Source of the DNA: Cervus elaphus
Taxonomy: Eukaryota; Chordata; Mammalia; Artiodactyla; Cervidae
Assembly: GCF_910594005.1 (NCBI RefSeq)
Contig: NC_057815.1
Span: 80,027,552-80,091,551, forward strand
DNA: 64,000 nucleotides
Direction: 5' to 3'
The translations under genes were made by a program, and so were the position numbers. Below are positions 33,758-46,038 of this stretch, piece after piece; within the stretch, counting starts at the first letter, position 1; each line of letters begins with the position of its first letter. Below the pieces are notes generated by a model. The model saw nothing but the letters and a program-made list of their open reading frames with translations, did not search any database and was not told the DNA's origin.

Positions 33758-35467
33758 CCTGTGTTCTTTGCACTGCATGATAGTGTCAGAAAGAGAGGTT
33801 TTAGCTGGAAGAAGGGTTAAGCCAATGGTCTTGATCTTTCTTTCTGCCATGGTTCCATTCCTGAGGCCTCTAAGGCCCCATCTATCACCATGAGCTTTGA
33901 TTCTTAACATCCTCCGAGGACCACAACACTCCCCCAACACTCCTTTCCAGTACTGGGTTTAGTGTTAGGTGTTGGATATTCCTCTGTCTGTTTTGAGGAT
34001 GATGAGAAACACATATGGTTGGGGTTTGAAGCTAATTACCCGGATGTGAATTGAGCTCAGAATACATCAGAGCTGTCAAAAACCAGAGTTGCTATGACCA
34101 TGCTCTGGACCATCTATCCTCTGTCCTTCTTGAGGCTGGTCATTAGAATGGATGTGGGCTTTCCCAGCACAGACACTCAGAGATAACTGAGAACATGAAA
34201 CGCATCCCAGACTTTGTATGACCTGGTTGTCCCTAGTTAAATAAGTGAACCCTTGTCTGCAAGAGCCAACATGGAAATAAACACAGCTGCCTTTATTTCA
34301 GTAATTAAAGCACCGAAACAGGCGTGCTAGTCTCTGGTTACATTCAGATAGACAGGTTTTGGTTTTTCTTCTCTTTTTTTTTTCTCTAAGAAGACCTGTT
34401 CGCAGAATGCAACTGCCACCTCACCAGCACTGAGGCCCCACCAGGTGGGATGAGGGGCAGAGGCAGTAGGGATAAGGGAGGAAGATGTGGAGGGAAAGAA
34501 GGCTGCTAATCTCAACCCCATTATTCAATCAGTTAGGACAGTTCTATATGCAGGAAGATCCCTGCCAGACTCAAGAGAATTGTTTAATTTCAGAGAGTAG
34601 CTATGTGACCAGCTTTAGACCAGCTATGTGACCATGGCTTATCCAAGTCTCTGTTCTTTGTTTTACGACATAAGGATAATGACATCAAAATCATAGTGAT
34701 TGGGAGGTCTGAGATAATGCCAGAAGTGTCATTAGTACAAGAGCTTGTGTCTAAAAAAGGTAGATGTTAGCCATTATTATTCGTATTGTGAAAATTTAGC
34801 AATAATAAAGTGATAAATGCTTGCTGAGTACCTTGCATGCAGGCACAGGGCGGTGTGACCAGTCGCCTCATGAGCAGCACTGTATAATGAATTCTCTTAT
34901 TGTTTGGATGAGGTGAGCTGACTTTGAACTAGAAAGATCCAGGCCAGGCTCCTTCAGGAATGTGCTGGCCTGGGAGTGAGGGTGAGGCTAAGTTCTTACA
35001 AGGAGAGCCAGCTGTTTCTCCTTTCTGCAGAGGAAAGAACAAGAGGAAATGACTCTCAGTTCTTCATTCTACTCCAGCCAAACAGTAATAAACTTTGATG
35101 GATTATCCAAGTCCAATGTCAAAACCTAAATCAGCTTCCCCAGGTTACCCCAGCCAGTCCTAATTGTGGAGTTAGTGTGTTCCTCGGGAAACGTGAATTC
35201 ATATAAATATTAGCCAATGCAAAGGATCACCAGAAAGGTAAGTTTTATATAATTGGGTCCCGAAATGCAGTTGTTACAAATAATTGGTGTTTTCTTCTAA
35301 GACATGTCTCCATGTCTAAAAAATGAGCTCCAGTTTAAACATTGGCAGATAGACTTTGGGGTAGCTCTGCGGAAGAACTCTGGACTAAGGATGGTTAGGT
35401 TCTACAATAGATCATTAGATCAAAAGAAGGATGCACAGAACTTTTAAGATCAAATTCGTCAGGAATT

Positions 35468-35698
35468 ATTGATGTTCAGTCGCTAAGTCGTGTCCGACTC
35501 TTTGCGACCCCATGGACTGCAGTGCTCCAGGCTTCCTTGTCTTTCACGATCTCCTGGAGTTAGCTCAAACCCATGTCCATTGAGTCAGTGATGCTATCCA
35601 ACCATCTCATCCTCTGTAGCTCCCTTCTCCTTCTGCCCTCAATCTTTCCCAGCTTCTGTTTTTTTTCCCAATGAATCAGCTCTTTGCATCAGGGGGCC
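35468..35698 (-). repeat. BovB LINE 3' end, antisense
   Basis: GTTCAGTCGCTAAGTCGTGT, CATTGAGTCAGTGATGCTAT and AATGAATCAGCTCTTTGCAT match the same BovB region as at 8107-8340. Truncated. Confidence 0.9.
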
Positions 35699-36589
35699 AC
35701 CTCAGTAAAGTGGCAAGTTTTCCCTAAATTAAAGTCAGAGCTTGTGGTCTATCAATATGAAGACCATGAATCAGATTATTTTCTGTTGAAACTGACTTAG
35801 AAAATGACCCCTCAGAATAGACATATTCTAGTGAAATCCCTTGTTATCACAACCTGCAATTCTGTCTGCCCTGGCATGGGCTGGACCTGAGTATGTTCTT
35901 GGTTTAAATTCTCTATGGGGCATCAGTGTGGTTTTGAACGCCCCCCTCCAGCCTCCATCCTAATGTGGCTGCATTTTGATTAGTGGGGACAAGTCTGGGT
36001 TAGAGGTTTGAGTTTCATGAACTTTCCCAGGAACAAGAGTGGCCAAACTAAAACACGAAAGCATGCTCCTGCTAAAACATTCTTTTCAGTAACTAGTCCA
36101 CTAATTGTAGAAAGTTAGGAAAGTGTGAGAAAGCTACTGTTTATGTGTCCTGGTTCTTATAGGAACCTATGCAAGTAGGTTCTTAAAAGTGCTTTCGGTT
36201 TGTGGTTGGCTGGAGGTGGGGGGGTACACGTAAAGAGAGGGGTCATTGATGCTTTCCTTCATTTCATTGGTGAATATTTGTGGACTTTCTGCCAGGTTCT
36301 GGGGCAGCTGTTGAGGTGGGTGGTTCTTGTTCTTGGGAACGTACCACAGAGTAAGATGAAGAAACTGAACAACCAGCTATCAAGCGATATTTTAAGTCAG
36401 GTGGTGGGAGAATCCAGAGTGCTGGGGAAGTGCGAGGTGGGGAGTGGGCACCCTTAGATCTGGGAGAAGGCACCCTGTTGAAATCTGTAGGATGGGGCAG
36501 GTGAGAGTCAGGTAGAAAGGGCAAGTGAGGAGAGAAAAATCTTGCCACCCATCTCTCCATACCTTTTCACCCCTCCTTCTTCCTGGGGA

Positions 36590-36608
36590 GATTTTTTTTT
36601 TTTTTTTC
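36590..36608. repeat. T-homopolymer tract
   Basis: An uninterrupted T run of about 17-18 bases with no recognisable transposon attached. Confidence 0.85.
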
Positions 36609-37044
36609 TCAGTAGAAATAAATGCTCACAGATGGAGGTTTCCGGAAACCAGAGATGAGTTATCTGCAGCTGGCCTGAGGCAGGAAACTCACATTTTCCT
36701 TCTCTTTCCAACCACCCTGCTTCAGTTCTTGTTGGGAGGGAGGCGTCGTGAAGGAAACCCCAGAGATTTTCAAGGAAAGAGGAGGTTCCAAGAATTGAGC
36801 TCCATCTCCGACAGGTTAGAGTTGAACGTCCTTGTTCTGAGTTAGTTGGCTGCCTGAGTCCCAAAGCGGAGCTCTGCCTTAGCTGGGTCCAGCCCTGGGA
36901 GGAATCTGTTGACCCAACTGGGACCTGAAGCTGGAGCGAGAGCTGGGAGGGGAGGAGAGGAGAGCTCGGATGGAGCCCACAGGCTGGCAGAGGGGACCGG
37001 TCTGAGTCAAGATTCCATGACATAATAGCAGACTTTAGTAGAAG

Positions 37045-37215
37045 ATTTATTTAGTGCATGCCAGGCTCTGTGTGTTAACTCTGGTAAAACTCACCACACT
37101 CTTGTGATCTGGGTGCTGCTGTATCTCCCTTTTACAGATGAGGAAATAGAGGCACAGAGAGGTGGAATAACTGGCCCAGAGTTTGCAGAGCTAGTTAGCA
37201 GCTGACCTGAGACTT
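37045..37215 (-). repeat. MIR SINE
   Basis: Well-preserved antisense MIR: TTACAGATGAGGAAATAGAG, CACAGAGAGGTGGAATAACT and GCAGAGCTAGTTAGCAG. Confidence 0.85.
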
Positions 37216-37258
37216 GCACCTGAGCCTCCCATGTTCCTTAACAAACAGTCAGTGGGGG

Positions 37259-37440
37259 ACTTCCCTGGTGATCCAGTGGTTAAGAATTCACCTTCCAATG
37301 CAGGAGATGCGGGTTTGATCCCTGGTCGGGGAACTAAGATCCCACATTCCCGCTTGTGGCAGCTACTAAACCCAGGGTTGCACCAAAAGCTCCTGCCTGC
37401 AGCAGCCAAATAAATATATAGGTAAATAAAATTTTAAAAA
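37259..37440 (+). repeat. CHR-type tRNA SINE
   Basis: GACTTCCCTGGTGATCCAGT, TTTGATCCCTGGTCGGGGAA, AACTAAGATCCCACATTCCC and a GCCAAATAAATATA tail. Confidence 0.9.
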
Positions 37441-39042
37441 CAAACAGAAGACTAAGAACAACAACCAAAAACAGTAAGTGGGCTCCAAGAGGTGCGTGAT
37501 GGGCCTTGTCCAGATTTAAGCCTGATGCCCCTAGACAGAGGTTCATGAACAGATCATCAGATGGTTGGAGCATTGCCTTCTGAGAACCCTCGTTTGAGAG
37601 GCCTTCAGGCAAGATCTCTTTCTGGCCCAGGTCACTCTGCCTGACGCCTTGTGTCTGCTCTGGTTGAGAAAGAGCCTTATCTTTGGGGGCAGGAAGAGTA
37701 ATTTGAGGGAAAGAGCTCATGAGAAACTTTCAGGGCCAGCCCATGTGGTGGCTGGCCTGCACAGCATCTGGACATCTGCCCTGAAAACCCAGGGCTCTCT
37801 GGAAAGTTTACAGTGGGCAGTGCTGGACTTGGAGCTGGTCAACTGGTCAGTGGGACCAAGACCTGGCTGCTGGTTCCCGTAGAGTTTGCTGCAGCCCCGT
37901 TGTTGGTGCCCGTCTATGTCCCTTCCTCACCTTATCTGCCTGCCCCTGTGGGCTTGGGGGCGGGTACCACTGGCTGATGTTCAGGTGGGCCTCTGTTTGA
38001 GTTGGGATCTGCCGGTGTGTATGGCATCAGGCAAGGCTGTGAGTGTCAAGTCTTCTTGTCTTCAAAACAAGGGTCAATTCCTACCTTAAATGCTCCTGGA
38101 GGCTTTGTGCCAACTGCTTAGCACAGTACAAGCGGCATGATTTATAGCTCTGGAAGTGCTCGCTGTTGGCTTTCTCCATCTTTTTCACTGTGCCCACTGC
38201 CACCCAGGCAGTGCAGAGTATAGAGAGGTGTGAGAGTCCTAGCGTTTATCTGAGTCATGCACACGATCTCTGATCGGCCCCTATAGAATGGGGGCCTGTG
38301 AGGAAAGGTCGTTTCCAGGTGTTCCTGCTTAAAAGATGCCGCCTCCTTGAAACACACCCTGTTGCAGATGTGAGGTGGGTCATCTTGGGAGAATTTAATG
38401 ATCAAATCGGAGAGGCACTGACCAGCTTAGGATCAGGCAGGATCCTGTGAGGTCCCCCCTGTTCCTGGACCCTGAGGGCATCTGGGCAGATAATGCCAAG
38501 GGGCCTGGGGCAGCCCCTCATTGTCATGTGGCACAGAAATACTACACAACTGATGACGGTTTCCCCAGTCACGCTGGCTAGACTTTAGCCCTGAGGCACC
38601 TCTCTCTAAGCTGCTTCATCATCCTTTGGAATTTTGCTGCTTTGGGGCTTGTGCTCAGGGGAGACTGTGGCTCACATCGAAGGTGGTTTTTCTGCGTCAT
38701 TTCTGCTACTTCCTGCCCTGCCTGCCATTCGGTCATCCCTCTGCCTCTCAACTGGCTAGAATCCAGCTTCTGTGCCTCATTTACCATCGGGCCCACAGAA
38801 GTGGGAAGTTGAGTTGACAAGATGGTGTGGGGCGAGATGGCAGGCCTGTGTAATAGCAGGAAATCCTGTCATCTGGGGTGGTGTCTCACCCGGTCAGCCT
38901 GGAGGGTGAGGGGTGAGATAACACAGATCAGGGCGTGAGCAGTTCCCCATTTCTCCCTGTGATGGCCCTTTTGGGTTGAGTCCCACGTAAACATTCACTT
39001 CCCATTGCTCTCAAGCCCCCACTTCCTTCTCATTCTCGCTCA

Positions 39043-40471
39043 GTGGCTGCTGCTGCTGGTGGTGGCGGTAATGATGATTGTGGTGGTGATAGTAATGATC
39101 GTGGTGGTGATGGTCATGGTGGTGGTGCCCGTAACGATGGTGATGTTAGTGATGTTGGTTATGGTGGTGATGATAGTGATGGTGGTGACATTGGTGATGG
39201 GGATGATGGTGGTGATGATAGTGATGGGGGTGACACTGGTGATGGAGGTGATGGTGATGATAGTGATGGTGGTGACACTGGTGATGGGGGTGATGGTGAT
39301 GGGGGTGATGGTGGTGATGATAGTGATGGTGGTGACACTGGTGATGGAGGTGATGGTGATGGGGGTGATGGTGGTGGTGGGGCTTGTAACGATGGTGGTG
39401 ATGGAGGTGATGGTGATGGGGGTGATGGTGGTGGTGGGGCTTGTAACGATGGTGGTGATGATAGTGATGGTGGTGACACTGGTGATGGGGGTGATGGTGG
39501 TGATGATAGTGATGGGGGTGACACTGGTGATGGGGGTGATGGTGGTGATGATAGTGATGGTGGTGACACTGGTGATGGAGGTGATGGTGGTGATGATAGT
39601 GATGGTGGTGACATTGGTGATGGAGGTGATGGTGGTGATGATAGTGATGGGGGTGATGGTGGTGATGATAGTGATGGTGGTGATGATAGTGATGGTGGTG
39701 ACACTGGTGATGGGGGTGATGGTGGTGATGATAGTGATGGTGGTGACACTGGTGATGGAGGTGATGGTGATGGGGGTGATGGTGGTGGTGGGGCTTGTAA
39801 CGATGGTGGTGATGATAGTGATGGTGGTGACACTGGTGATGGAGGTGATGGTGGTGATGATAGTGATGGTGGTGACATTGGTGATGGAGGTGATGGTGGT
39901 GATGATAGTGATGGGGGTGATGGTGGTGATGATAGTGATGGTGGTGATGATAGTGATGGTGGTGACACTGGTGATGGGGGTGATGGTGGTGATGATAGTG
40001 ATGGTGGTGACATTGGTGATGGGGGTGATGGTGGTGATGATAGTGATGGTGGTGATGATAGTGATGGGGGTGACACTGGTGATGGGGGTGATGGTGGTGA
40101 CACTGGTGATGGGGGTGATGGTGGTGATGATAGTGATGGTGGTGACACTGGTGATGGAGGTGATGGTGGTGACACTGGTGATGGGGGTGATGGTGGTGAT
40201 GATAGTGATGGTGGTGACACTGGTGATGGGGGTGATGGTGGTGATGATAGTGATGGTGGTGACACTGGTGATGGGGGTGATGGTGGTGATGATAGTGATG
40301 GTGGTGACATTGGTGATGGAGGTGATGATGGTGACACTGGTGATGGGGGTGATGGTGGTGATGATAGTGATGGGGGTGACACTGGTGATGGAGGTGATGG
40401 TGGTGATGATAGTGATGGTGGTGACACTGGTGATGGGGGTGATGGTGATGGGGGTGATGGTGGTGGTGACA
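39043..40471. repeat. Large G-rich minisatellite, 3-bp sub-periodicity, about 1.43 kb
   Basis: The array is built of GGTGAT-type triplets. The commonest unit is 45 bp, beginning GGTGACACTGGTGATGGGGG and continuing GTGATGGTGGTGATGATAGT, and is interleaved with shorter variants. C occurs almost only in GACACT/GACATT and in a GGGGCTTGTAACG variant seen at about 39380, 39437 and 39789. The strict triplet period keeps two + frames and two - frames open for 437-501 codons. Their products (Val/Met, Gly/Asp, Thr/Ile and Pro/Ser repeats) are not genes. A shift of 264 bp superimposes about 39541-39740 on 39805-40004, a higher-order duplication. It lies inside the PRR5L intron. Confidence 0.95.
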
Positions 40472-42251
40472 CTTGCCAAGCTTTGCTGTATGCCAGGCAG
40501 TGTTCTATAAACTCACCATTCCAAGGTTAACTAATTGACCCTTGCAGTAATTCTGTGGAGTGGATCCTTTGATTACCCCCGAATTCCAGTTGAGGAAACA
40601 GGTACAAGGGATGAACTTGTCAGTGAACTTGTAAAAGATATTGCTAACCACAGGGTTCAGACCCAGGTCTTAATGAAACTGCACTCTTAGTGAAACTCTT
40701 CTCCTCTCTGTCCTAAGCCCACTGCACACCCTCCTCAGTAACTTCTGAGGTTCTGGTTTCTTGTGTCTACAAAGCAGAAATATCACTACCACCTAACAGT
40801 TTTGTCTTAGGCTTAAATGCAGAAACACATGTACATTATTGACAGTGGTGCCTGGCACTTAATAAATGCTCAGTAAACTTTAATTGGGAAAAAAAAAGTG
40901 AGGCTCCATCCTAGGAGCAATTGGTTTTTTATTCATTATTATTAATTGCTCCAATATGTAATCACTTTCCTGTTTCCTGGGAAGAAACCCTAGAAAAGGA
41001 TGGAAAAAGAGGAAGGGAGGCTGCTGACTTTGGTGCCTCTGTGCCCAAGAGAAACACACATCCAAGGTTTTGGGAATCAGGTTTTCCATCTCTTCTGTAT
41101 GGAGGGGACCACAAAACACAGGCTCTTTAATCCTGTCTTTCTGCTTTTCTCTTCTTTCTTGTACTTTCCAAGCTGAACTGGAAAACAGTGAGGAAGATTA
41201 TAGGGCTGAGTGATCCCTCTGTGGATTTAGATCTGTGCATCCCTAATGCCTTGATCCTTTCCATTTTGGGACAAGATGGTACCCTGTCTCCTGAGGGAGT
41301 GGTCCCGATGGGGCCGAGTCATTGTCCGAGCTCTCCTATCTTCCTCTCCTAGTGCCTCACACCGTGTCTGACACACAGTAGGTTTTCAGGAAATGCTTGT
41401 GACGTGGTGGACTCCTGGGGTCCCGATGCTCTGTCAGTCCCCTGTTCCTGTTTTGGTGGAGAAGTTACTGCCAAGTTCCCCTTGAGATGGCGCCTCAAGG
41501 CTGAGAGGCAGAAAATCCCTTTCCCTCACTTCAGCCAAGGCCAGGGTAGAGCTTTTCAGAAGGGCACTTTCCTTGTAAATCGAGTGCAAGGGGAGCACAC
41601 ACAGAGTATAGACATCGACGGCGGATCCCACACGGACGCAGCGGCTGACTGCTGTCAGCTGGGCCAGCAAGCTCTGACCTCACCTTACCCCGTGCTCTCT
41701 GAGTTACGATCTCGGGGTACCGCCCCGGGGTGGGTTTGCACTGGCAGACTCTCAGGCCTTGTGGGTTTCTGTTCCCCGAGGTCAGTCTGCTTCCTGATAC
41801 TGTGCTCTTGATGTGGGAACACATTCCCACAATTCCTTCCCAGCCTCGAGCCATCCGCTGGCAACCTTGGTGGTGGCGATCGTTAATTAGAAACCACCAT
41901 TTTTAGAGTGTTTGAGTAGGACATGTCCACTGTGTACTCCCAGATTTAAAATATCTAAGGAATCTCCCTTCCCTGTACTCCAGAAACCCAGTTCCTACTT
42001 CCCTGCCAAAGATCACTTTTATCGTAGTCGTTTATTGGCTTTTCATCCAGAGTTTCTTTATACATACAGAAGGAGTACTTACGGAAAAGCAGCTGGGGAT
42101 ACTTACTTGACACTTTATATGAGGCCCACAAACTGGGGTCTGATGAGGTGATTTGGTGTCTATAGCACTGCATCTCCCAACTTCAAGGAATAAAGTTTGC
42201 TCAAGTGTTTTGTTGCCCGACTTAATTTCTAGTAACAGCTTCAACCTTCTT

Positions 42252-42388
42252 TTTTTTTTATTAATATATTTATTTTAATTGGAGGCTAATTACTTTACAG
42301 TACTGTGGTGGTTTTTGCCATATATCTACATGAATCAGCCACGAGTGTACATGTGTCCCTCATCCTGAACCCCCCCTCCCACCCCCAT
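42252..42388 (-). repeat. L1 3' end, antisense
   Basis: A poly-T start, then TATTTATTTTAATTGGAGGC and ATGAATCAGCCACGAGTGTA, ending in a C-rich stretch. CTTCAACCTTCT flanks it on both sides. Confidence 0.8.
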
Positions 42389-42407
42389 CCCCTTCAACCT
42401 TCTGTAG

Positions 42408-42565
42408 CCTCCTCTGTCCATGGGGATTCTCCAGACAGGAATACTGAAGTGGGTTGCATGCCCTCCTCCAAGGGATCTTCCTGACCCGGGGATTGAACCC
42501 ATGTCTCCTGTGACTCCTGCACTGCAGAAAGATTCTTTACCACTGAACCACCTGGGAAGCCCCAG
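42408..42565 (-). repeat. Bov-tA-type SINE, antisense, 3' truncated
   Basis: TCCTCTGTCCATGGGGATTC through CCACCTGGGAAGCCCC. The GTCGCTCAGTCGTGTC part expected at the left end is absent, and the break falls at GTAGCC, a word shared with the host flank. Confidence 0.85.
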
Positions 42566-42716
42566 CAAAGTGTTTTGTTGCCCGACTTAATTTCCAGTAA
42601 CAGCTTCAACCTTCTGTAGCCTTCTTTTAGGGGAGATACAGGGGAGAAGACACAACCCAGTGCATTTACAGATAATTTTGAAAATGCATGTGTGTTTTGT
42701 GTGTTTAAAAATTAAG

Positions 42717-42722
<6 letters not shown>

Positions 42723-42754
<32 letters not shown>
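42723..42754. repeat. (TG)16 microsatellite abutting a SINE
   Basis: Sixteen TG units end exactly where the antisense SINE at 42755 begins. Confidence 0.96.
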
Positions 42755-42755
<1 letters not shown>

Positions 42756-42974
42756 ACACGCTAAGTCGCTTCATTCCTGTCCAGCTGTGTGACCCCATGG
42801 GCTGTAACGTGCCAGGCTCCTCTGTTCATGGGATTCTCCTGGCAAGAATACTGGAGTGGGTTACCGTCCCCTCCTCCAGGGGATCTTTCCAACTCAGTGA
42901 TCAAACCCGTGTCTCTTATATCTCCTGCGTTGGCAGGCAGGTTCTTTTACCACTAGCGCCACCCGGGAAGCCCC
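42755..42974 (-). repeat. Bov-tA-type SINE, antisense
   Basis: GCTAAGTCGCTTCATTCCTG through TAGCGCCACCCGGGAAGCCC. Full length in reverse. Confidence 0.9.
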
Positions 42975-43089
42975 GAAGTACCGTATATTTTAGTTCAAAG
43001 GGCCACTTGAACACCAAATCATATAGTTATGACAGAACAGCAAGTTAGACCAGATTTGACAAATGAATTTGTTGATATTGTGTAAATAA

Positions 43090-43345
43090 AAAACTATATA
43101 TATATATTTCTCTTTTCTTTTCACATATTATACATACTGTTCTGCAACTTACTTTTTAAAAAAACTTAATGTAATGTAGGCATCTTCGTATCATTACTAA
43201 GAACACTTATTTCCTTTTGTGTTTTTTTTAATTGTTACTTAGAACTTCATTGTATGAGTGAACCAAATTTTTATGAGCACTTTATTGGTGCAGTTTATGT
43301 TAATCCCTATATTTCATTGCAGCAAAAATCTTGTACATATATGCA
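43090..43345 (-). repeat. Possible old L1M-like fragment
   Basis: TTCTGCAACTTACTTTTTAA, GTAGGCATCTTCGTATCATT and TTAGAACTTCATTGTATGAG resemble a widespread old mammalian LINE tail. Low identity. Confidence 0.4.
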
Positions 43346-46038
43346 TTGACCTTGTCTAACCAGTAACATGTGCAGACAGAAATAAGACAGGATTTTGTAA
43401 GGGACAGATAGCTTGCTGATATACCCACCAAGGCCAGTAGAATGTTGATTTAAATGATCAGGTAAGGTCCATTCTGTTCTGCTAACTCTGTAATAAAAAT
43501 ACCTAGTGGAGAGGGTTTTGAACTTGGGATTTGATAAAAGGAAAATTGCACGGTTCTCTTACAAGACCTGGTTATAGTCCATTACGTTTAATGTATGTAA
43601 AGCAGATTTCCACACCTGTGTCTGGTCCCGCTTCAGTAAAGAACTGAGGACCACCCTTATCAGTGTGGTGGGAGCACCTCTTTCTATTCTGCTTCTTTAT
43701 TCATATCCATCAGCGTCTTGCTGCCCTGGGGTGGCTACTGCTAGCTTCTGAGTCCTTTTTTGCTAGGCCTTTGTCTTGGCAGTTGGAACAAGTTCACTCT
43801 ATAGCCTCTGCGCCTTTATGAGCTGGTTTCTATCTTGAGCTTTGTCTTCCTGTAATGCTCTGCAGAACCCTGATGTTGGCCATGGCTTGATGGAGCCCTG
43901 GCTGTAACCTCAGGGTGCTGTACCATTCCTGTCACTGGCAGGGGAGGAGACCTTGAGGTCCTCAGTTGGGTAGCATCACGATGCTCCCAGGGTACCACTG
44001 TGAAAATCCCTGGGCGATAATCACCTGCTTAATCACGTCTAGTCCCAGCTAACAATGATTACGCCCCTGCAGTGCTCCAGGAGGTTTCCATAGCTCTTGA
44101 CTTTGAAGGCCTACTCCTACCGCTGAACTCTCTTTTTTGCTTTTATCTGAAGCATCTTCATGAGCACAGCGTTCTCCCAGTGTGGCTTCCTTGGGACACC
44201 AATTCCATAGCATGCAATTTAGCCTCAGAACCGTGTTGACCCCTCCACACCGTGGGCCCTGAAGATAGGCTTGAGCAGCTGTTAGTAGTAACTGACTGTG
44301 AGGCCTTGTTTCCCCCACTTTTTGATGAAGCTTGCCTCCTTCACCTGTGTTTTTGAGACTTCCCGGTGGCCGTGAAGACTTTGTTGGGAGCCAGCAGCCA
44401 GAAGCAGCTTCCCTGTCTCTTCCTGTCCCAGGGCCTCCCCCTGGGACCACCTACTTGATTTCCATGTCCAGTCTGAGAGATGCCTCTAGCCTCGAAGACC
44501 AGCCAGGACCCACCTGCTCTTGGCCTGGTGACTGACGAAGACTTCCCTGTCTTGGTCAAACCTGCCCACATGTTAGTGAACCTTAGGTTCTCTGGGTGGG
44601 GTGTCCTTCTGATCTCTTGGATCAGAAAATGCAGTTCTCTTAGATCTCAAAATGCAGTGTCCACCACAGACACATCTTCAGTCCTGGGAAAAAGAAGGTA
44701 TTTTCCTTGCTCAGTGTGGGTTTTCAGCATTCCAGGGTTCTTCCTGGTACAAAAGTTTAGGTCATGGATGGTTCTTCTTCTTGTGGTCCAATCTTGTTGT
44801 GTCTATCTTCTGCACTTGTGACATCTTGCTGTAACAACTTTCTGTTTATCCGACACATGGGAACGCGTTGTTTTGAGGAGTTAAAACCCAGTTGGTGTGG
44901 TCAGAAGTTTGAATGTTTGCTCCTTAGTAACTGTGGCTGATGGGATGCGTAAATAAAGTCATTGGACGTTCTGAAGGTTTTCTTCTCTAGGGAACTCACT
45001 GGATTCTTGGCTTCAGCTTCCTCACCTTGTTTGGATTAAATTAAAGACAGAACAGTAGGGATGGTTGCATGATTTGTCACAGGGAGAAGGAGGTCTGGTG
45101 CCAATACCCCCATTTTTCATTATCTTTCTTTCTTTTTTTTTTTTTTTTTTAGCTGTTAAGGCTCTTTGAACTTATCTTGGGAGTGTATTGATTAACCCAC
45201 TGGCTCTTCATAACCCTCCCTGCAAAGATGTAAGCTCTTAGAGAACAGAAACCTCGCCTGTTCTTGTTCTCTTCTGCATGCCTGGTACTGGAACAATGAC
45301 TGGCACATAAACGGCAGCTGAATGAATGTTGGTGCTGGATAAATAAAATAGACCCGTTCTCCCCTCAAGGACTGTTCGGCTGCTCGGGGATGGGCAGTTA
45401 GACCACTGAAATCATAATACCTGAATATATTCTTCCATGAATTTTCGAGGCAAGACAGGGTAGAGTTATGCAAGAATGTTGAATTTGCAGAAAAAGTTTG
45501 AATGTTAACTCTGCCACTGACTTATTTGGGAGACCTCTCTGTGCCTCAATTTCTTTATCTAGACTTGAGGGATAATAATTGCTCCCCCCACACACATACT
45601 TTCCAATACTTGGATGAAGAATGTATGAAAAATGTAAAATGCATTTTAAACCAGGAAGTCTGCAAACATAGGGGCATTAATTACACAGTTGTGGTATTCC
45701 CCTTCCTTATCTTTTGCTGCATGTGAAGCAAGGTGCCCTGGCCTGCCTCCACCTCTATTAGAAACAGGATCCCCTGTGGCTGCCCTCCGGAGATGCTTTA
45801 CCCATAAAGGGAATGAAGGAGCAGAAGTCCCTCTAGGATTCCCATCCCCCGCCCCCCATTCTTTAATAACCTTGGTGGGGGTAGGGCATTCCTAGGGCCT
45901 AGGAAAGCACACTCCCTTCCCAGGCCTGGCCTCAGCCCCTGTGTCTCTGGCAAGCACGCCAATTCATCGTGCATCCGTGAGCTGGACTCCAGGAGCTGTG
46001 GCATCAAGGACTGCTTGACAGTGTTTCTCTCTCTCCAG

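Larger units (their letters stand above)
42199..42621. other. L1 fragment and SINE flanked by a roughly 50-bp direct duplication
   Basis: The flanks at about 42200-42251 and 42569-42615 share AAGTGTTTTGTTGCCCGACT and the following TAATTTC(T/C)AGTAACAGC CTTCAACCTTCT with one mismatch. Between them lie an antisense L1 tail (42252-42388), a second short copy of CTTCAACCTTCTGTAGCC (42390-42407) and an antisense SINE (42408-42565) that lacks its usual 3' end. Confidence 0.85.
30656..46038. other. PRR5L: PRR5L intron between coding exons 2 and 3
   Basis: A GT-AG intron of 15383 bp. It holds MIR/L2-like fragments (30990-31215, 31310-31440, 31495-31690, 32100-32200, 34595-34780, 37045-37215, 40520-40680, 45500-45680), L1 tails, a MaLR-type LTR, a BovB tail, SINEs and a large minisatellite. 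The stretches 33780-34590, 34860-35460, 35700-37040, 37450-39040, 40700-42190 and 43400-45990 contain no gene I recognise. A T18 run lies at 45129-45152. Confidence 0.85.

Noticed and set aside
39005..40530. Open frames of 437-501 codons on both strands
   Set aside because: They are translations of the triplet-period minisatellite. Simultaneous openness in four frames and the low-complexity products rule out a gene.
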